64,000 bases of DNA from MA-ANB-1 sp040878225 (lineage in GTDB: Bacteria > Actinomycetota > Acidimicrobiia > Spongiisociales > ZC4RG35): NCBI GenBank assembly GCA_040878225.1, contig JBBDMR010000101.1:1-64000 (forward strand), written 5' to 3'. This document shows positions 1-8,362 of the stretch, piece by piece. Position 1 is the first letter of the stretch. Each line of letters opens with the position of its first letter. The notes under the pieces are model-generated. The model did not search any database. It saw only the letters and a program-made list of their open reading frames with translations, and was not told where the DNA came from. Both the position numbers and the translations under genes were made by a program.

Positions 1-6
1 ACCCTC

Positions 7-176
7 CCTTCCGACCTTCCGGTCGGAAGGACTCCCTCCGCAAGCGGAGGGAGAGTCGCAAGCGGAGGGAGAGACGCGTTTTAGCTGTCCTCCCGCTTGC
101 GGGAGGAAGGTTCCTGCGCCCGCCGAAAGGCGGGCACAGGAAGGAGGGAGCGATCCCCTCGAGCCGGGAGCTCGAG
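7..176. repeat. Cluster of five perfect hairpins upstream of sufC1
   Basis: Five inverted repeats stand almost back to back: 7-30 (arms CCTTCCGACC/GGTCGGAAGG), 32-53 (CTCCCTCCGC/GCGGAGGGAG, AA loop), 88-107 (TCCTCCCGC/GCGGGAGGA, TT loop), 111-142 (outer TTCCTG/CAGGAA, inner CCCGCC/GGCGGG around GAAA) and 158-176 (CTCGAGC/GCTCGAG). A 17-bp direct repeat occurs at 39-55 and 57-73. No gene is visible here. It could be palindromic repeat filler, a terminator array for a gene left of the window, or a structured leader of sufC1; the sequence does not decide. Confidence 0.8.
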
Positions 177-233
177 CGGCGTTATTCGAAGACTGCATTT
201 TCACTATGGGCATGGTGCAAATACCATGAGAGC

Positions 234-995
234 GTGAGCGATACCACCCCCCTCCTCGAAATCAAGAACCTGCACGTCAGTGCGGGCGGCACCAGCATCC
301 TCAAAGGTGTCGACCTCGTCGTGAACAAGGGAGAGGTGCATGCGCTTATGGGACCCAACGGCTCCGGGAAGTCGAGCCTCGCGGCGACGCTGATGGGACA
401 CCCCAACTTTCAGATCACCGAGGGCACCATCCTCTACAAGGGTGAGGACATCACCAAAATGAGTCCCACCAACCGGGGGAAGAACGGGATGTTCCTGGCG
501 TTCCAGCACCCCGAAGAAATACCAGGCGTCTCCGTTATCCAATTCCTCCGCCAGGCCCTCTCCAACCGGACCGGGACCAATCTCACCGTCATGGAGTTGC
601 GTTTGAAGGTGAGCGATGTGATGAAGGAATTGGGGATGGAGTCTTCTTTCGCCGACCGCTACCTCAACGAGGGATTCTCGGGCGGCGAGCGAAAGCGGAA
701 CGAAGTCCTCCAGATGGCAGTCCTCGAACCCGAGTTGGCGATTCTCGACGAGACCGACTCCGGCCTGGACATCGACGCCCTGCGCACGGTCGCCGAGGGC
801 GTGAACCGACTCACCGGGCCCGACCGTGGCTTTTTGATCATCACCCACTACCAGCGCCTCCTCGACTACATAACCCCCGATGCCGTTCACATCTTCATGG
901 ACGGTCGCATTCTCGAAAGCGGCGGTCCGCAACTGGCCAAGAAACTCGAAGAAGAGGGATACGATTCGTTCAGGACGGCGTTGACCCAGAAGTGA
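234..995 (+). CDS. sufC: Fe-S cluster assembly ATPase SufC (copy 1)
   Basis: Cytosolic ABC-type ATPase of the SufBCD scaffold that builds Fe-S clusters. The 253-aa product has Walker A GPNGSGKSS at about 40-48, the SufC-type signature FSGGERKR at 148-155, Walker B with LDETDSGLD near 171-179 and the switch His in ITHY at about 205. The GTG start lies just after the hairpin cluster. The stop overlaps the GTG start of sufS by 4 bases, so the two are probably translationally coupled. A second, clearly different SufC lies at 7251-8054 next to sufD, so which copy works with SufBD is uncertain. No SufB is in the window. Confidence 0.93.
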   Translation: MSDTTPLLEIKNLHVSAGGTSILKGVDLVVNKGEVHALMGPNGSGKSSLAATLMGHPNFQITEGTILYKGEDITKMSPTNRGKNGMFLAFQHPEEIPGVSVIQFLRQALSNRTGTNLTVMELRLKVSDVMKELGMESSFADRYLNEGFSGGERKRNEVLQMAVLEPELAILDETDSGLDIDALRTVAEGVNRLTGPDRGFLIITHYQRLLDYITPDAVHIFMDGRILESGGPQLAKKLEEEGYDSFRTALTQK

Positions 996-2203
996 TCGAC
1001 CTGACCCACTTGAAAGCCGACTTCCCCGTCCTCGAGAACGGGGTCCACTTCCTCGACTCGGGTGCCTCCTCACAGAAGCCGATCCCGGTCCTCGAGGCCA
1101 TGAATCATTTCGCCAGGACCTCCTACGCAAATGTCCACAGGGGTGCCTACAAGCTCTCGATTCTCTCCACCGAGGCCTACGAGGCTGCCCGGGCCCGTGT
1201 CTCCCGTTTCATCGGCTCCCCCGACCCCGCCCAGGTGGTGTTCACCCGCGGCACGACCACCGCACTAAACATGATCGCCTCGGGGTGGGGTATGGAGCAC
1301 CTCGGCGAGGGAGATCGGATCATCGCCACCGAGATGGAACACCACTCCAACCTCGTTCCGTGGCAGATGGTGGCGAAGCGCACTGGAGCCCGACTCGAGC
1401 ACATCCCGATGACCGACGACTTCCGACTCGACTTCGACGCTTTCGAATCGATGCTGGGGCCCGATGTCAAAATCGTCACCATGACCGGGATGTCGAATGT
1501 CCTCGGCACAATCCCTCCGGTCCGCAAGTTCGCCGACCTCGCCCACAGCGTTGGCGCACGTCTCGTCGTCGACGCGGCCCAACTGGTTCCACATGCACCG
1601 GTCAATGTCGAAGAAATGGGCGCCGACTTCGTGGCGTTCTCGGGCCACAAGATGCTCGGACCCACAGGAATCGGGATCCTCTGGGGGAAGATGGAGGCGC
1701 TCGAAGAAATGGAGCCGTTCGAGGGCGGCGGAGAGATGATCTCCGATGTCACCCTGCACGACGCGACCTGGGCACCGATCCCGACCCGGTTCGAAGCGGG
1801 CACCCCGCCGATCATCGAGGCGGTTGGCCTGCATGCCGCTATCGATTATCTCGATGCGATTGGCATGGAAAAGGTCTTCGCCCACGACCGCGAGCTCACC
1901 GCAATTGCCCTCGAGCGGCTCGGTGACGTCCCCGGGCTCACACTGCAGGGCCCCACCGACCTCGACAACCGTGGTGGTGTGGTCTCGATGGTGATGGACG
2001 GGGTCCACGCCCACGATCTGGCCACCATCCTCGACGAAGGAGGCGTGTCGGTGCGGGCGGGCCATCACTGCGCCAAGCCTTTGATGCGACGCATGGGTGT
2101 TGTGGCTACCGCTCGTGCCAGCTTCTACGTCTACAACGAGGAAGCCGATATCGACGCCCTCGTCACCGGATTACGCACCGCTCGCGAACTGTTTGGAATG
2201 TGA
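992..2203 (+). CDS. sufS: Cysteine desulfurase SufS
   Basis: PLP-dependent group II cysteine desulfurase (403 aa) that takes sulfur from cysteine and passes it as persulfide to SufU. The PLP lysine is K220 in FSGHKMLGPTG, the cofactor Asp is in VVDAAQ (about 194), and the catalytic cysteine is C360 in RAGHHCAKP. Length and motif order are normal for SufS. The GTG start overlaps the sufC1 stop, and sufU begins one base after its own stop, giving a tight sufC-sufS-sufU unit. Confidence 0.95.
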   Translation: MIDLTHLKADFPVLENGVHFLDSGASSQKPIPVLEAMNHFARTSYANVHRGAYKLSILSTEAYEAARARVSRFIGSPDPAQVVFTRGTTTALNMIASGWGMEHLGEGDRIIATEMEHHSNLVPWQMVAKRTGARLEHIPMTDDFRLDFDAFESMLGPDVKIVTMTGMSNVLGTIPPVRKFADLAHSVGARLVVDAAQLVPHAPVNVEEMGADFVAFSGHKMLGPTGIGILWGKMEALEEMEPFEGGGEMISDVTLHDATWAPIPTRFEAGTPPIIEAVGLHAAIDYLDAIGMEKVFAHDRELTAIALERLGDVPGLTLQGPTDLDNRGGVVSMVMDGVHAHDLATILDEGGVSVRAGHHCAKPLMRRMGVVATARASFYVYNEEADIDALVTGLRTARELFGM

Positions 2204-2204
2204 G

Positions 2205-2666
2205 ATGGCTCTTCAAGACCTGTACCGGGAAGTAATCCTCGACCACTACAAGAACCCCCGGAACCGGGGGCGGCTCGAGAAGGTCGACGCCACCGCTGAA
2301 GGGGTCAACCCGATGTGCGGCGATGAGATAACCATCGAGCTCACCATCGAGGGGGACACGGTTGTCGATGTTGCAGTCGACGGCCACGGTTGTTCGATCA
2401 GCCAGTCGTCAGCGTCGATGATGACCGATGCGATCAAGGGAAAGACCCGCGCCGAGATCGAAGAGGTCACGGCGAAGTTCCGGGCGCTGATGTCACTCGA
2501 CGAGGACACCGACCTCCAACTCGACCCAGAGCGTCCGGGTGCGGTCCTCGGCGACATGGAGGCACTTCAGGGGGTCCGCCAATACCCGGTCCGGATCAAA
2601 TGCGCCAGCCTGGGCTGGACCACACTCACCGAAGCGCTCAAAGGCGGCACCACCGTTTCGGTCTAG
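2205..2666 (+). CDS. sufU: SufU sulfur acceptor for SufS
   Basis: Zinc-dependent sulfurtransferase (153 aa) that accepts persulfide sulfur from SufS; typical of Gram-positive Suf systems. The four expected zinc ligands are visible: C38 and D40 in MCGDE, C63 in GHGCSIS and C133 in IKCASL. The longer reading frame opening at 2097 would lie over sufS; the ATG at 2205, one base after the sufS stop, gives the canonical MALQDLYRE N-terminus and is chosen. It ends tail to tail with the minus-strand operon, overlapping by 4 bases. Confidence 0.95.
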   Translation: MALQDLYREVILDHYKNPRNRGRLEKVDATAEGVNPMCGDEITIELTIEGDTVVDVAVDGHGCSISQSSASMMTDAIKGKTRAEIEEVTAKFRALMSLDEDTDLQLDPERPGAVLGDMEALQGVRQYPVRIKCASLGWTTLTEALKGGTTVSV

Positions 2667-3244
2667 CTGAGGACATAGTCGAGCACTCCCGCGAGCGGCG
2701 GGGGAACCTGCGCCAGATGCAGTTCTGCAACGAACAGGCGGGCGTACTCGATCTTCCAGTTGGTGACGAAGCCCCGCAGTTGTGTCTCGAGTCGCTGTTC
2801 GCGGTGAGCAGGCTGGCGTTGATACGAGCGAAAGGACCCGGGCGTGTCGGCCCGCTCCACGATCGAGCGGGTTTGTACAGCTCCGAGCGCTCTGATCAGC
2901 TCATCCTCGAGGTCGACAACGCACATGTGGAAGCCAGCCTCCTCGAGTTCCTGGCGGGAGGGTCCACGCGAAATGCCGGCACGGGAGAGAGTCCTGCCGT
3001 ATACGCCGACCTCCCCGATGTCACCGAGGCCGGCAAGGAGCGCGCCCCGGCCGCCAGGGCCGTATGTCTCGATGAACGGCCGCAGGTTGGTGGCCCCTCC
3101 GATCGCCACCACCTCGACACCCGATTGGTCCAGGTCGTGTCCGCATCGAGCTGCCAGAATTTCGACGGCGCCCTGATCGCTGGGTCCCTCCACCAGGATC
3201 ACCGCTCTTGAAGCTCTCGCCCTCCCGGTTGCTGGAGTTGGCAT
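2663..3244 (-). CDS. TOPRIM-domain protein (OLD-like nuclease fragment type)
   Basis: A 193-aa protein built around one TOPRIM fold: the acidic motif VILVEGPSDQGAVE near the N-terminus and a second acidic cluster VVDLEDELIRALG near the middle. This matches the TOPRIM-only proteins related to OLD-family nucleases, without the ATPase domain. ATG at 3244 is preferred over GTG at 3259 because AAAGG precedes it at good spacing. It is the last gene of a minus-strand unit after xseA-xseB, so a DNA repair role is plausible. Substrate and activity are not known from sequence. Confidence 0.7.
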   Translation of the reverse strand: MPTPATGRARASRAVILVEGPSDQGAVEILAARCGHDLDQSGVEVVAIGGATNLRPFIETYGPGGRGALLAGLGDIGEVGVYGRTLSRAGISRGPSRQELEEAGFHMCVVDLEDELIRALGAVQTRSIVERADTPGSFRSYQRQPAHREQRLETQLRGFVTNWKIEYARLFVAELHLAQVPPPLAGVLDYVLS

Positions 3245-3293
3245 GGGATACCTTTGCACGAGGAAGAGGCTGGCTCCGGGTGATTTTGGTCAA

Positions 3294-3491
3294 TCAATCG
3301 AAGTCGGTCAGGACCTCTTCGAGACGCTCTCCCACCGAATTGAGGCGGTTGCGGCAGAATGCGAGCAATTCCGCAGCGCGCTGGACGTCTTCGAGCAGGC
3401 GGTCGACGTCGGCGTCGTCCTGACGGAGACGGGCGTGGATGGCACGCAACTCCTCCAACGCCTCCCGGTACGAAAGCTCGAGTTCACTCAT
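3294..3491 (-). CDS. xseB: Exodeoxyribonuclease VII small subunit
   Basis: Short helical protein of 65 aa (begins MSELELSYREALEEL) with the XseB pattern of amphipathic helices and a variable acidic C-terminus. Several XseB chains bind XseA to form exonuclease VII, which degrades single-stranded DNA to oligonucleotides. Its ATG overlaps the end of xseA by 8 bases, the usual xseA-xseB coupling. Assignment rests on length, helix pattern and neighbour. Confidence 0.9.
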   Translation of the reverse strand: MSELELSYREALEELRAIHARLRQDDADVDRLLEDVQRAAELLAFCRNRLNSVGERLEEVLTDFD

Positions 3492-4707
3492 CTTTGTCCT
3501 CCACCGTCATCCACACCTTTCCGTCGAACATCTGAAGCCGCACCCTGTCTCCGGCCGACAGTGCCGCCGCCTCACGAACCGGGGAGCCGTCTGGGCGGGT
3601 AACGACAGCAAAACCCCTGCGCAAGGTGGGTTCAACGCCCATAGTTGCGATCAGGCTCCCATAAGACTCGACCAGAGCAGTCTGCTGCTTCAGGCTCTCC
3701 CGTGCCCGTTCGGCAACACCGGATTGGAGGTGGGAAAGCTGATCGTGCTGGCGACGCAACACTTCTGTGGAGCCGGAGAGTTGTGCTGCCATGTGGTTGA
3801 GGTTGGCCCCGGTGCGGGCGACCGACTTGGTCGACTCGTCGCGAATCGCCTCGCGGGCCATGTCGATGCGCCGCGCGTATTCAGCCACCCTCGCCACCAA
3901 CCATCCGGCGGCTGCCGTCGGGGTCTTCTCGGCAACCGCAGCGACTTCGTCGGCGATGCTGCGATCGGTCTCGTGGCCGATACCGGTGACCACCGGAACC
4001 GGCATCGCCGCAATTTGTCGGCCCAGGCTTTCGCTGTCGAAGGCGGCTAGGTCGAGCTTCGAACCACCACCGCGGACGACGGCCACCACATCAACGGGTT
4101 CCCGGCTCAACCGGTCGAGGCCTTTTACGACCTGGTCTGCGGAGGTCTCTCCCTGCATCGCCGCTTCGACCGTCGACACCTTGAACCGGTAACCCGGGCC
4201 CTTGAGGTGGTTGAGGAAGTCGGCGTGGGCGGCCGAGCCCCGGCTGGTGACCAGCCCGACCTTGAGCGGCACCAGAGGCAGCGGCAGCAAGGCATTGCGC
4301 TCGAGCAGCCCATCCGACTTGAGGCGACGCAGCACCTCCGCACGGTCAACTGCAAGGCGGCCGGCGATGAACTCGGGGTCGACCCGGAGCAGGCTCAACT
4401 GGACGAGCGACGATCCCCGCCTCATCCCTACGGTTGCTTCGATTCTCACTTCGATACCTGCCCGCAGCGAGCCGACTCCCACCGTGTCGAGGTCGCGGTC
4501 GATATCGGCCATCACCCTCCCCCGCCCCGCGACCTCGACGGCATTTTCCGGATGGTCGGGGTCGACGAGCTTGAAGAAACCGGCACCGCGGTTCGTCCTC
4601 TTGAAACCAGAGATTTCCCCCCGAACCCAGACCGGGCCCGGGAAGGCGGCTATCACCGCCGTCTCCACTCCCGAAAGGAGCTGGACGACACTGAGAGTGT
4701 CAGTCAT
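3484..4707 (-). CDS. xseA: Exodeoxyribonuclease VII large subunit
   Basis: Catalytic subunit (407 aa) of exonuclease VII. An N-terminal OB fold (PVWVRGEISGFKR, then GAGFFKLVD) is followed by the catalytic core with GLVTSRGSAAHADFLNHL, VVAVVRGGGSKLDLAAFD and PVVTGIGHETDRSIADEVA, and a long helical C-terminal part. The frame is open to 4749, but ATG at 4707 gives the family N-terminus MTDTLSVVQLL and avoids running into the fumarase stop at 4736. It sits between fumarase and xseB. Confidence 0.95.
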   Translation of the reverse strand: MTDTLSVVQLLSGVETAVIAAFPGPVWVRGEISGFKRTNRGAGFFKLVDPDHPENAVEVAGRGRVMADIDRDLDTVGVGSLRAGIEVRIEATVGMRRGSSLVQLSLLRVDPEFIAGRLAVDRAEVLRRLKSDGLLERNALLPLPLVPLKVGLVTSRGSAAHADFLNHLKGPGYRFKVSTVEAAMQGETSADQVVKGLDRLSREPVDVVAVVRGGGSKLDLAAFDSESLGRQIAAMPVPVVTGIGHETDRSIADEVAAVAEKTPTAAAGWLVARVAEYARRIDMAREAIRDESTKSVARTGANLNHMAAQLSGSTEVLRRQHDQLSHLQSGVAERARESLKQQTALVESYGSLIATMGVEPTLRRGFAVVTRPDGSPVREAAALSAGDRVRLQMFDGKVWMTVEDKDE

Positions 4708-4735
4708 CCAACTGGCCCCGACCCAAACTCCGTCA

Positions 4736-6112
4736 CTACGCGATTCCACCTTCGGTCATCGACTTGATGTCCAGCGCCACGTCGACCTCTTCTGCTGACA
4801 TGAGGCCAGCCTCGATGACCAGATCGCGTACCGATCGCCCGGTTGCCAATGCCTCCTTGGCGATTTTGGCCCCGTTGTCGTAGCCAATGTGCGGGTTGAG
4901 TGCGGTGACGATGATTGCATTGCGTTCGACCAGGGCGCGGGCCCTCTCGGTGTTCGCTTCGATGCCCCGGACACACGCAACAGCAAAGGTATTCGAGGCG
5001 TTACTGAGGAGGCGGACCGACTCGAGGAGGTTGTGGGCAATCATCGGCATCATCACGTTCAGCTCGAAGTTGCCGTTGGCGCCGCCCCAGGTGATGGCGG
5101 TGTCGTTGCCGATGACGTGGGCGGTTACCTGCATCATCATCTCCGACATCACCGGGTTGACCTTCCCCGGCATGATCGAAGAGCCCGGCTGCAGAGCGGG
5201 GATCTTGATCTCGTAGATCCCCGAGGTCGGGCCCGAACCGAGGAAGCGGATGTCGTTGGCGATCTTGAACAGCGACACCGCCACCGTCTTCAGGGCGCCC
5301 GACGCCATCACCGTTGCGTCCTTCGAGCCCTGGGCCTCGAAATGGTCTGTCGCTTCTCGGAACCGGTATCCGGTGCGTTCGTTGACAAGCACGATGACCG
5401 CCGCGGCAAAGCCTTCAGGTGCGTTGATGCCGGTCCCCACTGCCGTTCCGCCCAGGGCGAGCTCCTCGAGGTCGGGCAACGAAGCAGTCACCCGTTCCAC
5501 CCCTTTGCGCACCTGGGTGGCCCATCCGCCGAACTCCTGTCCCAGTGTCACCGGCGTCGCATCCATGAGATGGGTCCTCCCCGACTTGACCACATCGGAG
5601 AATTCGACTGCCTTGGCCGCCAGCTCATCGGCGAGAACCTTGAGGGCAGGAAGCAGTCCGTCGCGGACGGCTGCGGTTGCGGCGACGTGGATTGCGGTGG
5701 GGATCACATCGTTGGATGACTGTCCGTAGTTGACCTGATCGTTGGGATGGATCGGGCTTCCGAGGATGGCTGCGGCGCGGGCGGCGATCACCTCGTTGGC
5801 GTTGGTGTTGGTCGAAGTGCCGGACCCGGTCTGGAAGATATCGAGCGGAAACTGCTCGTCGTGCTTGCCGTCCATCACCTCATCGGCGGCCTGCCGGATT
5901 GCGGCAGCCATCGCCTGGTCGAGAAAACCCTTGTTGCCGGAGACAGTGGCCGCCGAACCTTTGAGCAGGCCGAGTGCCCAGATGAACTTTCTGTCGAAAC
6001 GCAGGCCCGAAATGGGGAAGTTGTCAACTGCCCGCTGGGTCGATGCTCCGTACAGCGCAGCATCTGGAACTTTGACCTCTCCCATCGAGTCTCGCTCGGT
6101 GCGATACTCCAC
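4736..6112 (-). CDS. fumC: Class II fumarate hydratase
   Basis: Interconverts fumarate and malate in the TCA cycle; class II enzymes contain no Fe-S cluster. The 458-aa product carries SGRTHLMDATPVTLGQEF, the GSGTSTNTNANEV active-site loop and the superfamily signature GSSIMPGKVNP. The frame is open upstream, but GTG at 6112, preceded by GGAGAA, gives the standard length and avoids overlap with the upstream peptidase. It is embedded in a minus-strand run that starts with Suf genes. Confidence 0.94.
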   Translation of the reverse strand: MEYRTERDSMGEVKVPDAALYGASTQRAVDNFPISGLRFDRKFIWALGLLKGSAATVSGNKGFLDQAMAAAIRQAADEVMDGKHDEQFPLDIFQTGSGTSTNTNANEVIAARAAAILGSPIHPNDQVNYGQSSNDVIPTAIHVAATAAVRDGLLPALKVLADELAAKAVEFSDVVKSGRTHLMDATPVTLGQEFGGWATQVRKGVERVTASLPDLEELALGGTAVGTGINAPEGFAAAVIVLVNERTGYRFREATDHFEAQGSKDATVMASGALKTVAVSLFKIANDIRFLGSGPTSGIYEIKIPALQPGSSIMPGKVNPVMSEMMMQVTAHVIGNDTAITWGGANGNFELNVMMPMIAHNLLESVRLLSNASNTFAVACVRGIEANTERARALVERNAIIVTALNPHIGYDNGAKIAKEALATGRSVRDLVIEAGLMSAEEVDVALDIKSMTEGGIA

Positions 6113-6164
6113 ATCTTCTCCAATCTCGTTGTCTGCTGAGGCTATCGCACATAGCGCTGGCCCA

Positions 6165-7238
6165 CTAGCCGAGTATGTACGCGGTCCGGTCGTAGAGGGC
6201 GTCGAAGCGTTGGCGGAGATCGGTCTCCTCGTCGACGGCGGCCGCCGCAACCACCAGCAGGTCAACCAGACCGTGGAAGTCGCTCAGGGAGATCTCTTCC
6301 TGCATCGGGATCGGATCCCCACTTCCGGCTTCGAACTCGTCGAGGTTTCCCCGGTTATGCCAATTCCCGAGGGCAAGACAGAGGCCGGTCGCCCGATATC
6401 CGTAGACGCCGAAAGCCGTCGCCTCGCAGCCGCCGCCGTCCATGAGCTTCCGCTGGTGACGGATACCGGCCTTAGCTGCCCCATGGGCGATCCGATTGCT
6501 CAGCTCGGGGTCGAAGATCGTCGCCGCGTCACCGACCCGGATGATCGGACCGTCGCCGATCGGGGCGTTGGGGAGTGCACGTGAGGTCTCGATCGACAGC
6601 AAGCGCGAGTCACGAGGGATGGTGCCCTCCCGCGCCGCGTGAGTTGCGCCGACCAATCCCACCTCTTCGGCCCTGGTGAGGAGCACCCCGAAGTGGCGGA
6701 GGTCGGGATTCCCCCGCGCCCTGTCGAGGGCGGCGAGAGCCGCGGCGCAGCCGGCGAGATCGTCGCAGGCCGGGGCGAGCAAACGGTCCTCTGCCGGTGT
6801 GGCCGATGGAAATCGCCACGTCCCGATGTCGTCGACGGCAACACCATCGCCGTCGACGTGGATCTCGCCCGTCTGGGACTTCGCCTCATAATCGACGACG
6901 ACACCTGTGACGCTCGCCCGTGGGAAATCCACCCCGGCAGCTTCGAAATATTCGGCGTTGACCCCGCCACGGAACTCAAAACCGACCCGGTCGCCGTTGG
7001 TCGAGGTGACCACAAACGCCGGATGGTCCATGTGAGCGACGGCCAGGACAGGTGGCTTCCGCTTCCGTCCCTTTTGGGTGACCAGGACATTCCCGCCGCT
7101 GTCAGTCTTGAAGCTCAGGTCCGGCCGCCGATGGACCCAGGCCCTGACCCATTTGACCACCTCGTGTTCCAACCCGCTTGCTGTCGTGATATGGGTCAGC
7201 TGCTCGAGCCAACGGGTTGCGGCAGATTTAGACGCCAT
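6165..7238 (-). CDS. M42-like metallo-aminopeptidase
   Basis: A 357-aa peptidase of the M42/M28 co-catalytic zinc type. Likely metal ligands and catalytic residues are H69 and D71 (VAHMDHP), the DD pair at about 159-160 (APACDDLAG), E191/E192 (LTRAEEVGLVGA) and E217 (SIETS). The order matches M42 glutamyl-aminopeptidase-like enzymes. It probably trims peptides in the cytosol; substrate unknown. It begins 12 bases after sufC2, consistent with one transcript. Confidence 0.85.
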   Translation of the reverse strand: MASKSAATRWLEQLTHITTASGLEHEVVKWVRAWVHRRPDLSFKTDSGGNVLVTQKGRKRKPPVLAVAHMDHPAFVVTSTNGDRVGFEFRGGVNAEYFEAAGVDFPRASVTGVVVDYEAKSQTGEIHVDGDGVAVDDIGTWRFPSATPAEDRLLAPACDDLAGCAAALAALDRARGNPDLRHFGVLLTRAEEVGLVGATHAAREGTIPRDSRLLSIETSRALPNAPIGDGPIIRVGDAATIFDPELSNRIAHGAAKAGIRHQRKLMDGGGCEATAFGVYGYRATGLCLALGNWHNRGNLDEFEAGSGDPIPMQEEISLSDFHGLVDLLVVAAAAVDEETDLRQRFDALYDRTAYILG

Positions 7239-7250
7239 CCCGTCTCCCGA

Positions 7251-8054
7251 TCAGAGGTCGAACGGTGTTTCGGTGAAGAAATCGGCAGGCCTGGCCGCTG
7301 CGGCCCCGGGGGTCTTCTCGATGCCGAGACGCTCCCGCACCGAGTCGTAGCCGCCGGCCTCGAGCTCGTCAGCAAGCTCGGCGCCGCCGGAGTCGACAAT
7401 CCGGCCGTCGATCATCACATGGATCCGGTCCGGTGTCATGTAACGAAGAATACGGGAGTAGTGGGTGATGATGAGAACACCCATGTCCGGGGACCGCATC
7501 TCTTCGACGGCTTCGGCTACCTGTTTCACTGCATCGATATCCAGGCCGGAGTCGATCTCGTCGAGCAGAGCCATCTTCGGCTTGAGCACCGCCATCTGGA
7601 AGATCTCGGAGCGCTTTTTCTCGCCTCCGGAGAGCTCGTAGTTGAGCGAGCGGTCGAGGAACTGCCCGGTGTCGAAACGCTCGCTCTCGACGCGGATTCG
7701 CTCTTTGGCCTCCTCCTCGCCGACACCCCGCTCGTCCGCCGCCTCGAGAAGGAACTCGTCGAGCCTTATCCCGGGCACCTCGGTCGGATACTGGAAACTC
7801 TGGAGGAGCCCGGCCCGGGAACGCTCGTCGACTGCGAGCGAGAGCAGGTCCTCGCCATCGAGATCCGCTGCGCCCTCGACCTCGTAACCACCCTTGCCGG
7901 TGAGGACATGGCACAGTGTCGATTTCCCCGACCCGTTGGGCCCCATGATCGCGTGCACCTCACCGAACGGAACTTCCAGGTCGAGCCCGTGGAGGATCTG
8001 CTTTCCGGGGACCGACACCGTCAGCCCTTTCACTGTCAAAGCTGACTGGCTCAT
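7251..8054 (-). CDS. sufC: Fe-S cluster assembly ATPase SufC (copy 2)
   Basis: Second SufC ATPase of the window, 267 aa. Walker A GPNGSGKST is at 38-46, the signature LSGGEKKR at 140-147, Walker B with ALLDEIDSGLD near 160-171, and the switch His in ITHYSRIL. Compared with copy 1 it has a C-terminal extension of about 20 residues (GIEKTPGAAAARPADFF). It overlaps the Rieske gene start by 4 bases and follows sufD, so it is the natural partner of SufD. Divergence from copy 1 is high, so this is not a recent duplication. Confidence 0.93.
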   Translation of the reverse strand: MSQSALTVKGLTVSVPGKQILHGLDLEVPFGEVHAIMGPNGSGKSTLCHVLTGKGGYEVEGAADLDGEDLLSLAVDERSRAGLLQSFQYPTEVPGIRLDEFLLEAADERGVGEEEAKERIRVESERFDTGQFLDRSLNYELSGGEKKRSEIFQMAVLKPKMALLDEIDSGLDIDAVKQVAEAVEEMRSPDMGVLIITHYSRILRYMTPDRIHVMIDGRIVDSGGAELADELEAGGYDSVRERLGIEKTPGAAAARPADFFTETPFDL

Positions 8055-8362
8055 ACATCCTCCAAGAGCAGGAATACAGTGCCGTCTTCGATGGCGACTT
8101 CATATGTCGGGACCGGCCGGGTTGCAGGCAGCGACCTCGGCTCGCCCGTCTTGAGGTCGAACTCCGAACCGTGGCGCGGGCACTCGACCTCGGTCCCGAA
8201 GACTTCACCCTCGGCGAGGGAGGCCTCGGCGTGGGAACACACATCGCCGATCGCGTAGACGTCGTCACCGATCCTGAAGATTGCGACCCGCTCCTCGCCT
8301 ACCGTCACCCGGATTCCTCGCTCCCTTGGAAGCGACGAAAGCTCTCCAACCTCGACCTTCAC
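8051..8362 (-). CDS. Rieske-type [2Fe-2S] ferredoxin
   Basis: A 103-aa soluble Rieske ferredoxin of the NirD/BphF type. Cluster ligands are C42 and H44 (CSH) and C61 and H64 (CPRH), followed by GSEFDLKTGEP. It overlaps sufD upstream and sufC2 downstream by 4 bases each. Rieske genes in this position are known from actinobacterial suf operons; an electron-supply role in cluster assembly is inferred, not shown. Confidence 0.92.
   Translation of the reverse strand: MKVEVGELSSLPRERGIRVTVGEERVAIFRIGDDVYAIGDVCSHAEASLAEGEVFGTEVECPRHGSEFDLKTGEPRSLPATRPVPTYEVAIEDGTVFLLLEDV

Noticed and set aside
6639..8045. Long plus-strand open frame (over 460 codons)
   Set aside because: Antisense to the M42 peptidase and sufC2, both of which have clear motifs.
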